Assembly (NCBI GenBank): GCA_009903855.1 | Contig: WYEK01000130.1 | Coordinates: 1 to 6,756, forward strand | DNA: 6,756 nt | Reading direction: 5' to 3' | DNA from: Thermocrinis sp. | GTDB taxonomy: Bacteria > Aquificota > Aquificia > Aquificales > Aquificaceae | Shown: piece after piece, positions 1 to 6,431 of the stretch | Layout of the letters: each line of letters begins with the position of its first letter | Numbering within the stretch: the stretch's first letter is position 1 | The notes under the pieces: model-generated | What the model was told of the DNA's origin: nothing | What the model saw: the letters and a program-made list of their open reading frames with translations, nothing else | Databases searched by the model: none | Position numbers and translations under genes: made by a program

Positions 1-98
1 TTTATACTCTTAGCATGCAGGATGATATTGACAGATTTTTCCTGCAACAGCACCAACTCCTCCAGCTTCCTTATGAAGTTATAAATGTATCCATCCAT
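1..98 (-). CDS. 5' part of an unrecognised gene downstream of hslU (truncated by window edge)
   Basis: Reading leftward from the hslU stop, an ATG shares its A with that TGA (TGATG junction) and opens a frame that stays open for 32 codons to the window edge. The peptide begins MDGYIYNFIRKLEELVLLQE and continues with a mix of charged and aliphatic residues, as in an N-terminal alpha-helix. An AAGG lies nine bases before the ATG, inside the hslU end, so the gene is probably translationally coupled to hslU. The same one-base overlap is used at the other junction of this operon, which supports the frame being real. It is not HslV, whose mature N-terminus (TTIV-type) would be visible. I do not recognise the family. 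A helical chaperone or flagellar FlgN-like start is conceivable, but 32 residues are too few to say. Confidence 0.6.
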   Translation of the reverse strand, partial: MDGYIYNFIRKLEELVLLQEKSVNIILHAKSI

Positions 99-1447
99 CA
101 CAGTATATACCTTGAAAGCTCCACATCCTTCACAAGGTTTGAAAGCTTTGCCCTCACAAACTTGCTGTCTATTATTATACGTTGTCCAGCCAAATCCGGT
201 GCGTTGAAGGATATATCCTCCAAGAGCTTTTCCATTATGGTGTATAGCCTTCTTGCACCTATGTTCTCTGTGCGGTTGTTTATCTCCTCTGCAATGCTCG
301 CGACCTCTTCTATGGCATCACTGGTAAATTCCAGGTCCACACCCTCCGTCTTTAAAAGCTCTGTGTACTGCTTTACCAAGGCGTTCTTTGGCTCTACCAA
401 TATGCGCACAAAGTCTTCCTTAGACAGGGGCTTTAGTTCCACCCTTATGGGAAATCTTCCCTGCAGTTCAGGAATTAGGTCTGAAGGCTTGGACATATGA
501 AAGGCACCCGCCGCAATAAAGAGGATGTGGTCTGTCTTTACGGGTCCATACTTGGTTCTAACCACAGTTCCCTCCACTATGGGCAGGAGGTCCCTCTGGA
601 CACCCTCCCGGGAAACGCCCGGACCCACTCCCGGTGTTTTGATGGCGATCTTGTCTATCTCATCAATGAATATGATCCCAAAGTTCTCTGCCCTATAGAT
701 GGTCTCTGCAATTATTTCCTCTTGATCTATGAGCTTTTCTGCTTCTTCTTGCTCCAGGATCTGAAGGGCTTCTTTTACTTTTACCTTTCTCTTTTTCCTG
801 TAAGATACCATGCCTCCCAGTAGGTTTCTGAGCTGGTCTTCCAACTCCTCCAAGCCGGGGGGACCCGCAATGCCCACAATTGGTGGCAATTTTTCTTGAA
901 CTTCTATCTCTACGTACTTATCATCCAACTCTCCCTTGCGGAGCTTTTCCTTGAGGTAAGAACGACTGACGGTAGTTTGGGCTATCCTTGTCCCAAAGCT
1001 GAGCTGTTGGGGAGTCAGGTAATCTATGAGCCTTTCCTCTGCGTTCCTTTTTGCCCTTTCTCTTACCTCTTGCATCTTCTCTTGCTTTACCATCTGATAG
1101 GAAACCTCCACCAGTTCCCTCACCATAGACTCCACATCCCTTCCCACATAGCCCACCTCTGTGTATTTGGTAGCCTCCACCTTTATGAAGGGTGCCCTTA
1201 TGAGTTGGGCGAGCCTGCGGGCGATCTCTGTTTTCCCTACACCCGTAGGACCTATCATCAAAAGATTCTTTGGTGCCACCTCATCCCTCATATGGGGCGG
1301 GAGCTTTTGTCTTCTCCAGCGGTTCCTGAGGGCTATGGCCACTGCCCTTTTTGCCTCCTCCTGACCTATCACATACTTACTCAGCTCTTCCACGATCCTC
1401 TTTGGAGTTAGCTCCTCCAAGATGGTAGTTAGTTCTTTGACTTCCAT
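98..1447 (-). CDS. hslU: HslU, ATPase/unfoldase subunit of the HslUV (ClpYQ) protease
   Basis: Cytoplasmic AAA+ unfoldase that forms hexameric rings, unfolds substrates with ATP and feeds them into the HslV peptidase. Numbered from the ATG at 1447 (449 aa; E. coli HslU is 443), the order is: N-terminal region with the YVIGQ motif; Walker A GPTGVGKT at 66-73; pore loop GYVG at 99-102; family-specific I-domain at roughly 108-243, with ample charged helices; Walker B FIDEID at 260-265; arginine finger R331 in LQGRFPIRVEL; sensor-2 GARR at 397-400; and the C-terminal tail LSRYIL, the segment that inserts into HslV to activate it. The intact tail argues that an HslV partner exists in the genome. 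A TTG one codon upstream (1450) could also start the frame, but the GGAGG is only three bases from it and six from the ATG. The gene overlaps both neighbours by one base (TGATG). hslV is not adjacent, unlike in many bacteria. Confidence 0.97.
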   Translation of the reverse strand: MEVKELTTILEELTPKRIVEELSKYVIGQEEAKRAVAIALRNRWRRQKLPPHMRDEVAPKNLLMIGPTGVGKTEIARRLAQLIRAPFIKVEATKYTEVGYVGRDVESMVRELVEVSYQMVKQEKMQEVRERAKRNAEERLIDYLTPQQLSFGTRIAQTTVSRSYLKEKLRKGELDDKYVEIEVQEKLPPIVGIAGPPGLEELEDQLRNLLGGMVSYRKKRKVKVKEALQILEQEEAEKLIDQEEIIAETIYRAENFGIIFIDEIDKIAIKTPGVGPGVSREGVQRDLLPIVEGTVVRTKYGPVKTDHILFIAAGAFHMSKPSDLIPELQGRFPIRVELKPLSKEDFVRILVEPKNALVKQYTELLKTEGVDLEFTSDAIEEVASIAEEINNRTENIGARRLYTIMEKLLEDISFNAPDLAGQRIIIDSKFVRAKLSNLVKDVELSRYIL

Positions 1448-1890
1448 CAAGAGCCTCCAGTTTTCTTCCTAATATCAAGGGTTCTAACGAGTTTTTCAAG
1501 GTATGCGTCCAAGTTCTTGGGAAAGGGCTCCAAGCTGATGCTAAAGGGGTACACCCTGTTTATCACACTTAAGGGTGGATTTCCCACGCCCATGGCAGGT
1601 ACTATCTCCCTTGCCCCTCTCCTCCTTGCTTCCTCGTAAGCCAAACGGTAAGCGGTCCTGAGGGCATCCTCCAAGTCAGAAAATCTCTCTATTTCATCAC
1701 CCAACTCATACAGAACTATATGTTTTGCACTTTTGCGGAGCAAATCCCAGTTCAATACCTCCTTTATGTAGTGCTTTCCCTCCAGGTCCATAATTTCAAC
1801 GCAGGAGAGGTCTTCCAGCTCAAAGGTTACGATGTAGTAATCCACAAGCTCTCTGTCTGCGTAAACGTCTGGAAAAAAGAAAAGCTCCAC
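1447..1890 (-). CDS. Unrecognised 147-aa protein, first gene of the hslU operon
   Basis: The start is a GTG at 1890. No earlier start codon exists in frame before an upstream stop, and a convincing internal start is lacking. There is no signal peptide or membrane segment, so it should be cytoplasmic. The N-terminal half is acidic, with strand-like stretches (MELFFFPD; YYIVTFELED; SCVEIMDLEG). The second half has a strand (HIVLYELGDE, 57-66), an Arg-rich helix (LRTAYRLAYEEARRRGA, 77-93), a strand with a Gly-rich turn (REIVPAMGVGNPP, 94-106) and a Pro/aromatic segment before a final helix. The helix-ARRRGA-strand-PAMGVG run is faintly like the ligand-binding edge of a macro domain, but I cannot support that assignment. 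Its position directly before hslU, with a one-base TGATG overlap, is where hslV often sits, but it lacks the catalytic N-terminal Thr and other proteasome-beta features of HslV. Function unknown. Confidence 0.85.
   Translation of the reverse strand: MELFFFPDVYADRELVDYYIVTFELEDLSCVEIMDLEGKHYIKEVLNWDLLRKSAKHIVLYELGDEIERFSDLEDALRTAYRLAYEEARRRGAREIVPAMGVGNPPLSVINRVYPFSISLEPFPKNLDAYLEKLVRTLDIRKKTGGS
1454..1458 (-). promoter_or_regulatory. Shine-Dalgarno of hslU, inside the upstream gene
   Basis: GGAGG on the minus strand lies within the last codons of the upstream gene. It is six bases from the ATG at 1447 and only three from the in-frame TTG at 1450. The spacing favours the ATG as the hslU start. 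Confidence 0.7.
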
Positions 1891-1901
1891 CTTAATAGAA
1901 T

Positions 1902-1930
1902 AGTATAAGCCAAAAACTTTAAAATGTTAT
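1902..1930 (-). promoter_or_regulatory. Candidate sigma70-type promoter for the unknown gene-hslU operon
   Basis: On the minus strand, ATAACA (1930-1925, four of six matches to TTGACA) and TATACT (1907-1902, five of six to TATAAT) are separated by 17 bases. Transcription would begin near 1895, only about five bases before the GTG at 1890. There is no separate Shine-Dalgarno in so short a leader; the AAGGTGGAG around the GTG overlaps the start codon itself. Assigned by eye from consensus. Confidence 0.5.
1920..1925 (+). promoter_or_regulatory. Weak candidate -10 box for the glnE operon
   Basis: TAAAAT matches five of six bases of the -10 consensus and would start transcription at or next to the glnE ATG (1933), giving a leaderless or nearly leaderless mRNA. 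No good -35 is visible at 16-18 bases upstream. TATAAG at 1904-1909 is an alternative -10, also without a -35. The region is AT-rich, so chance matches are expected. Confidence 0.25.
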
Positions 1931-1932
1931 AG

Positions 1933-4710
1933 ATGGTTCCATCTCAGTGGTTTTCCTCCGCCGAGAGGTATTTGACAAACCCAAAGAAGGCAGAGGAATC
2001 CTTTAGGGAGCTCCTGGAGAAGCATCCTGAGCCCAAGAGCCTTTTGGATTACCTAAACGAAAGAAGGTTTATCCTCCTCTTGAGGCTTTTGGACCACTCC
2101 GAGTGCATGAGAAAGTTCCTCATAAACCATCCCACGGACTTTCAGAATGTTATACCGGGGCTTTGGTATGTTTCAAAGAGAAAGGAGGATTATTTACGAG
2201 AGTTGGAGGAGTTGGTGAGCCTGCACTCGGAGGATAAAAAGTTTTCGGAAAAGTTAGCCTACTATCGCCACAGGGAACTTATGAGGCTCCTTTCTAAAGA
2301 GTTTCTTGGCACCGCAAAGCTTGAGGACATCCTCAGGGAGTACTCAGAACTTCCGGATGCCCTTTTGGAGCTTGCCTACAGAAGGTCCCTCTCGGAGGCG
2401 ATTGACCTTTACGGGGAGCCATTGGAGGAAGACCAAAAACCTGCCACCGCCTGCATAATAGGTCTTGGAAAACTCGGAAGCTACGAGCTCAATTATTATT
2501 CAGACATAGACGTAATGTTCATACACTCCTCCGATAAGGGAAGGGCAGGGAAGCTAACTCTGAACGAATTTTTCAGCAAGGTATTTCAGAAGGTGGTAAG
2601 CCTTATGACAAGCATCACACCGGAGGGCAAGCCCTACGAGGTAGACTTGGACCTCCGACCCTTTGGTAAATCTGGGCCCATCTCCATGTCCCTCAGAAGT
2701 GCAGAGCTCTACTACGAGAGCTACGGTAGGATGTGGGAAAGGTTTGCCCTCCTGAGGGCTCGCTACAGTGCGGGAGACCAAGAACTCTACAGAGCCTTTG
2801 AAAGGGAGGTCAAAGAGCCCTTCGTATTTAGAAAATCCATAGACTACAGGGTGCTGGAGGAGATAAGGCTAATGAAAGCCCAGATCAATGCTCAGGCAAA
2901 GAAGGGGCTTTTAAATAAGATAAACGTCAAGACGGGGGAGGGTGGCATAAGGGAGGTGGAGTTTATGGTGCAGGCTATGGTTTTGCTCTTTGGAGGAAAG
3001 TTTCCCTTTCTAAGGGAGAGCAACACCATAAGGGCTCTGTGGAAATTACACCAAAAGGGCGTTTTTTCCATGGAGGAGGTGGAATTTTTAGAGTCCGCCT
3101 ATGTGTTTTTAAGGAAGTTGGAGCACCGAATCCAGATGAAAAACTGCACACAAAATCACGCCTTTAGCCCACAGGAGGCACCTCTCTTAGCCAAGCTCAT
3201 GGACATGGAGGTGGAGGAGTTCCAGCGTAGGTTTCAGGAGTACACCAAGAGGATAAGCCAAATGTTTTATAACCTGCTACCAGCCCAAGAGGAAAAAGAG
3301 TTGGATCCCATAATGGCATATCTTTTGGAGGGAGATCATGAGTCGGGAAAGGAACTTTTGGCTTCCTTGGGCTTTAAAAACCCTACAAGGGCTTTTAACA
3401 TACTCCTGAACTACGTGCAGGGAAGCCTTGGAGTAAGTCTATCCTCGGAGGAAAGAAGACAGTTTTACGAACTCCTTCCTCAGATGGTAAAGATGATGGC
3501 AAGCACGCCGGACCCAGACGAAACCCTAAACAACTTTGACAAATTCTTCTCTAACCCAACGGGTAGGAGAGTTATCCTCAGCAGTTCCAAGGAAGACTTT
3601 AGAACAAGACTGTGCAAAGTGTTTTCCCTATCCTCTTATCTCTCCACTCTTATCAGCAGAAATCCAGACTTGGTAGAGGATGTGCTAACTTTATATCAGG
3701 ACTACCCGGACCAAAGCAGATTAGAAGAAGAGTTTGAAAAATACAGGGAAAGGCTACCTTTGAGCCCTGAGAATCTATTCAGAAGGTTCAAAACTGTTTG
3801 GGAAGTGAGGAATGCTTTAGTTTATTTAGTAAAGCAGGAGGACAGATACACAAAGCTTGAAAAGTTCTTTTTGAACCTGAGCGAGCTTGCAGACTTTTTG
3901 ATGAAAAAGCTTTGGCAGTTTTCGGAAGGTGTATGCCTTTATGCCCTTGGAAAGTATGGTAGTCAGGAGCTAACGATAGGTTCAGACCTTGACCTTGTTT
4001 TTGTGGCAAGGTCGCCAAGCTTTGAGGAGGTCAAATTAGCTCAGCAGATGATCAAGTTCATCACCCTGCATACCTCAGAAGGATACCTTTACAAGTTGGA
4101 CTTTAGACTAAGACCTATGGGCAGTAAAGGGGAGCTATTGCCATCCATAGACTTTTACAGGGACTACTTTGAAAAGAATGCCCGCACTTGGGAAAGGATC
4201 GCATGGACACGGGCAAGGTTCATAGTGGGAGATACAGCCCTAAGGGACGAGTTTGAGGAGGTTATAGAGAACTTTCTTTTCAGCAAACCCATAACGGAGA
4301 GAGAAATCAGGGAGATAAGGGACATGCGTTTTGCCTTGGAAAGCAACGCAAAAAAAGATAAAGAGCTGGTAGATATAAAGTTCGGCAAAGGTGGTCTCAT
4401 AGACGGAGAGTTTTTAATCCAGCTTTACATACTCAGAGAAAAACTCAGAGAGCCCTCCATGATCAGGGCTTACAGGGTTTTAGCTCCAAAACACTCCCTC
4501 TTGAAGGAGGCTTTTGAAATATACATGTTCCTTAGATTGGTGGAAACAAGGCACAGGCTCTCCAAAGAGCACGGTGGTTCTGTGCTTAACAAAAAAGACA
4601 GAGAGAGGGTTGCCAGTTCTATAAATATGTCCTTTGAGGACTTTGAGGACAAACTCAGAGGAAGCCTAAAAAGAATGCGGGAAATATTCTTGGAGGTTTT
4701 TGAGGTATGA
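1933..4710 (+). CDS. glnE: GlnE, bifunctional glutamine synthetase adenylyltransferase/deadenylylase
   Basis: Adds AMP to, and removes it from, a tyrosine of glutamine synthetase, tuning ammonia assimilation in response to PII proteins. At 925 aa it is close to the full length of E. coli GlnE (946) and has both nucleotidyltransferase halves. The N-terminal half (deadenylylating in known members) has GLGKLGSYEL at 177-186, the metal-binding SDID at 190-193, VDLDLRPFG at 237-245, WERFALLRAR at 268-277 and GGIREVEFMVQ at 337-347. The C-terminal half (adenylylating) has ALGKYGSQEL at 671-680, SDLD at 684-687, LDFRLRPMG at 722-730, WERIAWTRAR at 753-762 and GGLIDGEFLIQ at 820-830. The helical middle region links them. 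One oddity is Asp240 where the family normally has Arg (DxRLRPxG). A stop directly precedes the ATG, so the start is the first possible one; no Shine-Dalgarno is visible. It overlaps kdsC by ATGA. Neither glnA nor glnB is in the window. Confidence 0.96.
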   Translation: MVPSQWFSSAERYLTNPKKAEESFRELLEKHPEPKSLLDYLNERRFILLLRLLDHSECMRKFLINHPTDFQNVIPGLWYVSKRKEDYLRELEELVSLHSEDKKFSEKLAYYRHRELMRLLSKEFLGTAKLEDILREYSELPDALLELAYRRSLSEAIDLYGEPLEEDQKPATACIIGLGKLGSYELNYYSDIDVMFIHSSDKGRAGKLTLNEFFSKVFQKVVSLMTSITPEGKPYEVDLDLRPFGKSGPISMSLRSAELYYESYGRMWERFALLRARYSAGDQELYRAFEREVKEPFVFRKSIDYRVLEEIRLMKAQINAQAKKGLLNKINVKTGEGGIREVEFMVQAMVLLFGGKFPFLRESNTIRALWKLHQKGVFSMEEVEFLESAYVFLRKLEHRIQMKNCTQNHAFSPQEAPLLAKLMDMEVEEFQRRFQEYTKRISQMFYNLLPAQEEKELDPIMAYLLEGDHESGKELLASLGFKNPTRAFNILLNYVQGSLGVSLSSEERRQFYELLPQMVKMMASTPDPDETLNNFDKFFSNPTGRRVILSSSKEDFRTRLCKVFSLSSYLSTLISRNPDLVEDVLTLYQDYPDQSRLEEEFEKYRERLPLSPENLFRRFKTVWEVRNALVYLVKQEDRYTKLEKFFLNLSELADFLMKKLWQFSEGVCLYALGKYGSQELTIGSDLDLVFVARSPSFEEVKLAQQMIKFITLHTSEGYLYKLDFRLRPMGSKGELLPSIDFYRDYFEKNARTWERIAWTRARFIVGDTALRDEFEEVIENFLFSKPITEREIREIRDMRFALESNAKKDKELVDIKFGKGGLIDGEFLIQLYILREKLREPSMIRAYRVLAPKHSLLKEAFEIYMFLRLVETRHRLSKEHGGSVLNKKDRERVASSINMSFEDFEDKLRGSLKRMREIFLEVFEV

Positions 4711-5234
4711 GAAGAAAAGACTTGAAACCAATCGCCAAAAGGATAAAACTCTTTTTGATGGATGTGGACGGTGTGCTCACCGATGGAAGGCTATACTACA
4801 CAGAAATGGGCGAAGAGATAAAGGTCTTTGACGTTAGGGATGGCTTGGGGATAAAACTACTTCAGAGGTCAGGCATCGAGGTGGGAGTTATCTCCGGACG
4901 CTCTTCAAAGGCCCTGCTTAAAAGGCTGGAGGAGCTTGGCATTGAAGAGGTTCATACGGGCAGGAACGATAAGCTGGAGGTTTTGGAGAAAATTCTCAAG
5001 GAAAAGAACCTAAAGGCGGAGGAGGTTGCTTACGTGGGAGATGATTACCTGGATTTGCCAGTTTTAAAGGTGGTGGGCTTTCCTGCTACCGTAAAGAATG
5101 CACCGCTTTTGGTAAAGAGGCATGCCCTCTATGTGTCAAAGAAAGAAGGGGGCAGGGGTGCAGTCAGGGAAATTGCGGAGTTTTTGCTAAATTTGAGGGG
5201 AGAGTTAAAGGGACTTTTGGAGGGTTATCTATGA
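4707..5234 (+). CDS. kdsC: KdsC, 3-deoxy-D-manno-octulosonate-8-phosphate phosphatase
   Basis: Cytoplasmic HAD-superfamily phosphatase that hydrolyses KDO-8-phosphate to KDO, which is then activated by KdsB and built into the LPS inner core. The 175-aa chain is a capless C0-type HAD, typical of KdsC (E. coli 188 aa). HAD motif I is DVDGVLTDG at 19-27 (nucleophile D19, acid/base D21), motif II is S63 in VISGR, motif III is K89 in NDKL, and motif IV is GDDYLD at 111-116. The tail GGRGAVRE at 148-155 is the KdsC-type C-terminal signature, separating it from other small HADs. The start ATG lies in an ATGA overlap with the glnE stop, with GGAGG (4692-4696) ten bases upstream. It overlaps lptC by another ATGA. 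The kdsC-lptC-lptA order is the same as in enterobacteria, which supports the function. No kdsD (arabinose-5-phosphate isomerase) precedes it here. Confidence 0.95.
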   Translation: MRRKDLKPIAKRIKLFLMDVDGVLTDGRLYYTEMGEEIKVFDVRDGLGIKLLQRSGIEVGVISGRSSKALLKRLEELGIEEVHTGRNDKLEVLEKILKEKNLKAEEVAYVGDDYLDLPVLKVVGFPATVKNAPLLVKRHALYVSKKEGGRGAVREIAEFLLNLRGELKGLLEGYL

Positions 5235-5722
5235 CAAAGATTATTCTTGTTTCACTGCTTTTGATTTTTATGGCATACCTTGGCAACAGATGGATAAATT
5301 CCTACGGAGTGATCCCAAAGCCTACCAAAGAGGTGAGCCTTTTGGAAGGGGTTGAGGTTAGAGTCTTTGGTGGAAAGGGGGAGAAGTGGCGGGTTTATGG
5401 CAGTAGGGCAAGACTTGAGGACAACAAGATTTTTATGGAAGATATATTGCTCCAATCGGAGGAAACTACATTAACCGCAAAGAGTGGTTCTGTAGATATG
5501 GACACGGGCGAAGGCTACTTGGAAGGGAACGTGGTTTTGCGGACAAAAGAGGGAACTTTTAAAACAGACAGGGCGGAGTTAAGGCTAAAGGAGGGGCTTG
5601 CCTACGGAGATGGAAAAGCTGTCTTTGAAGATGGGCACAACGTGGTGGAAGGGGTAGGATGGCGGGTGGAGTTTAAGCCTACAAAGGTTATAATAAATCA
5701 GGCTAAGGTTAAACTGCAATGA
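5231..5722 (+). CDS. lptC: LptC-like inner-membrane LPS export protein
   Basis: LptC is a bitopic inner-membrane protein that takes LPS from the LptBFG transporter and passes it to LptA. The 163 residues (E. coli 191) begin with one hydrophobic segment at about 4-17, serving as the membrane anchor, followed by a periplasmic beta-rich region. That region has the LptC-type 'W-x-V-x-G-S-x-A-x-L' strand at 53-62 and repeated beta-jellyroll strands such as YLEGNVVLRTKEGTFKTDRA at 96-115, with a Gly-Asn-Val turn like that in LptA. Sequence similarity among LptC proteins is low, so the call rests on topology, the strand pattern, and position between kdsC and lptA. GGAGGG at 5219-5224 sits six bases before the ATG. 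Both ends overlap neighbours by ATGA. Confidence 0.85.
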   Translation: MTKIILVSLLLIFMAYLGNRWINSYGVIPKPTKEVSLLEGVEVRVFGGKGEKWRVYGSRARLEDNKIFMEDILLQSEETTLTAKSGSVDMDTGEGYLEGNVVLRTKEGTFKTDRAELRLKEGLAYGDGKAVFEDGHNVVEGVGWRVEFKPTKVIINQAKVKLQ

Positions 5723-6153
5723 GAAGTCTACTTTTCCTGCTAATACTGTTTATTTTTGCTTACTCTCAGCCAATACTGGCAGAGGCGGATAAGATGGTCT
5801 ATGAAAAGAACAGCATAACTTACATAGGGAATGTTAAAATCACCAAGGGCAATGAGTTGCTTACCGCCGATAAAGTGATAATCTACTTGGATGAAAACAG
5901 AAAAGCAAACTCTGCAGAAGCAGAAGGTAAAGTTTTTTACACAGATGGAAAAAGAACCGCAAAGGCAGATAAAGCATTCTATGACTTCAAAAAGGATATT
6001 GTCCAGCTTGTAGGCAACGCAAGGGTAGAGGAGGGTCCCAACTTTGTAGAGGCAGACGAAATCGTCTATTACAGAAAGGAAGAAAGGGCTATAGCAATAA
6101 GCAAAAACAAAAGGGTTAGAAGTTTTTACGTGGAAGAGAAGGAGAAAAAATGA
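5719..6153 (+). CDS. lptA: LptA-like periplasmic LPS transport protein (OstA/LptA domain)
   Basis: LptA polymerises head to tail with the same fold in LptC and LptD to make the periplasmic bridge along which LPS moves to the outer membrane. The protein is 144 aa (E. coli 185, so short). Residues 1-16 form a hydrophobic signal peptide, with likely cleavage around AYS-Q or ILA-E (16-21). The mature part shows the OstA repeat: YIGNVKITKGNELLTADKV at 35-53 and VGNARVEEGPNFVEADEIVYY at about 98-118 are two copies of a 'GN-V-x-x-x-x-G-x-x-x-x-AD' strand unit, with a less exact copy at 69-88. The C-terminus is a Lys/Glu tail. A weak AAGG at 5705-5708 precedes the ATG by ten bases, so coupling to lptC through the ATGA overlap probably matters. 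lptB does not follow. Confidence 0.88.
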   Translation: MRSLLFLLILFIFAYSQPILAEADKMVYEKNSITYIGNVKITKGNELLTADKVIIYLDENRKANSAEAEGKVFYTDGKRTAKADKAFYDFKKDIVQLVGNARVEEGPNFVEADEIVYYRKEERAIAISKNKRVRSFYVEEKEKK

Positions 6154-6431
6154 ACAAGGGACAGCTTATAGATAAAGTTTCAAAGGAGTTTAACTTGGAT
6201 AGGGCAAGCGCAAAACAGCTTGTGGAGTGCATTTTAGAAAGTATGGTGGAAGTTCTAATGAGTGGTAAAAGGATAGAAATGAGGGGCTTTGGGGTTCTTA
6301 AACTGAAAAAACTAGAGGGCACCTTTGTAAAGAACCCAAGGAATGGGATAGAGTTTTTTGTAGGAGAGAGATACACCGTTAGGTTTAAACCCTCAAAAAA
6401 GCTATTGGAAAGGTTCAATGAAAAGGCTTAA
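6150..6431 (+). CDS. HU/IHF-family nucleoid DNA-binding protein
   Basis: Small histone-like protein that binds and bends DNA as a dimer. At 93 aa it has the typical family length (about 90). The N-terminal helical dimerisation part (MNKGQLIDKV to about 40) is followed by the RIEMRGFGVLKL strand at 41-52, in which the GFG turn is the most conserved HU/IHF mark. The beta-arm tip KNPRNG at 61-66 carries Pro63, which intercalates in DNA in known members, and the closing VRFKPSKKLL at 78-87 also fits. The arm reads GTFVKNP rather than the common RxGRNP, so the DNA contacts may differ. I cannot tell HU from an IHF subunit. The ATG is in an ATGA overlap with lptA, with AAGGAG at 6139-6144 five bases upstream. 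It occupies the place where lptB lies in proteobacterial lptCAB loci. Confidence 0.93.
   Translation: MNKGQLIDKVSKEFNLDRASAKQLVECILESMVEVLMSGKRIEMRGFGVLKLKKLEGTFVKNPRNGIEFFVGERYTVRFKPSKKLLERFNEKA

Noticed and set aside
15..1411. Several plus-strand open frames opposite hslU
   Set aside because: They lie antisense to a fully conserved HslU, have Cys/Leu/Ser-rich compositions typical of shadow frames, and show no motifs.
1448..1450. TTG as the hslU start, one codon upstream of the ATG
   Set aside because: The Shine-Dalgarno is only three bases away from it but six from the ATG at 1447, which also gives the same TGATG overlap as the next junction.
1924..1932. ATG at 1924 as a start upstream of glnE
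   Set aside because: It is followed two codons later by TAG, so it could encode only a dipeptide. It might be a chance ATG.
1972..1974. TTG at codon 14 of glnE as an alternative start because GAGAGG precedes it
   Set aside because: The spacing is only three bases and an ATG is available upstream. The lack of a ribosome binding site before the ATG keeps this slightly open.
2554..4652. Minus-strand open frames of 60-78 codons inside glnE
   Set aside because: They are antisense to well-conserved GlnE motifs, with no recognisable domains.
5252..6418. Minus-strand frames opposite lptC and the HU-like gene
   Set aside because: They overlap genes with clear family features and have no motifs of their own.
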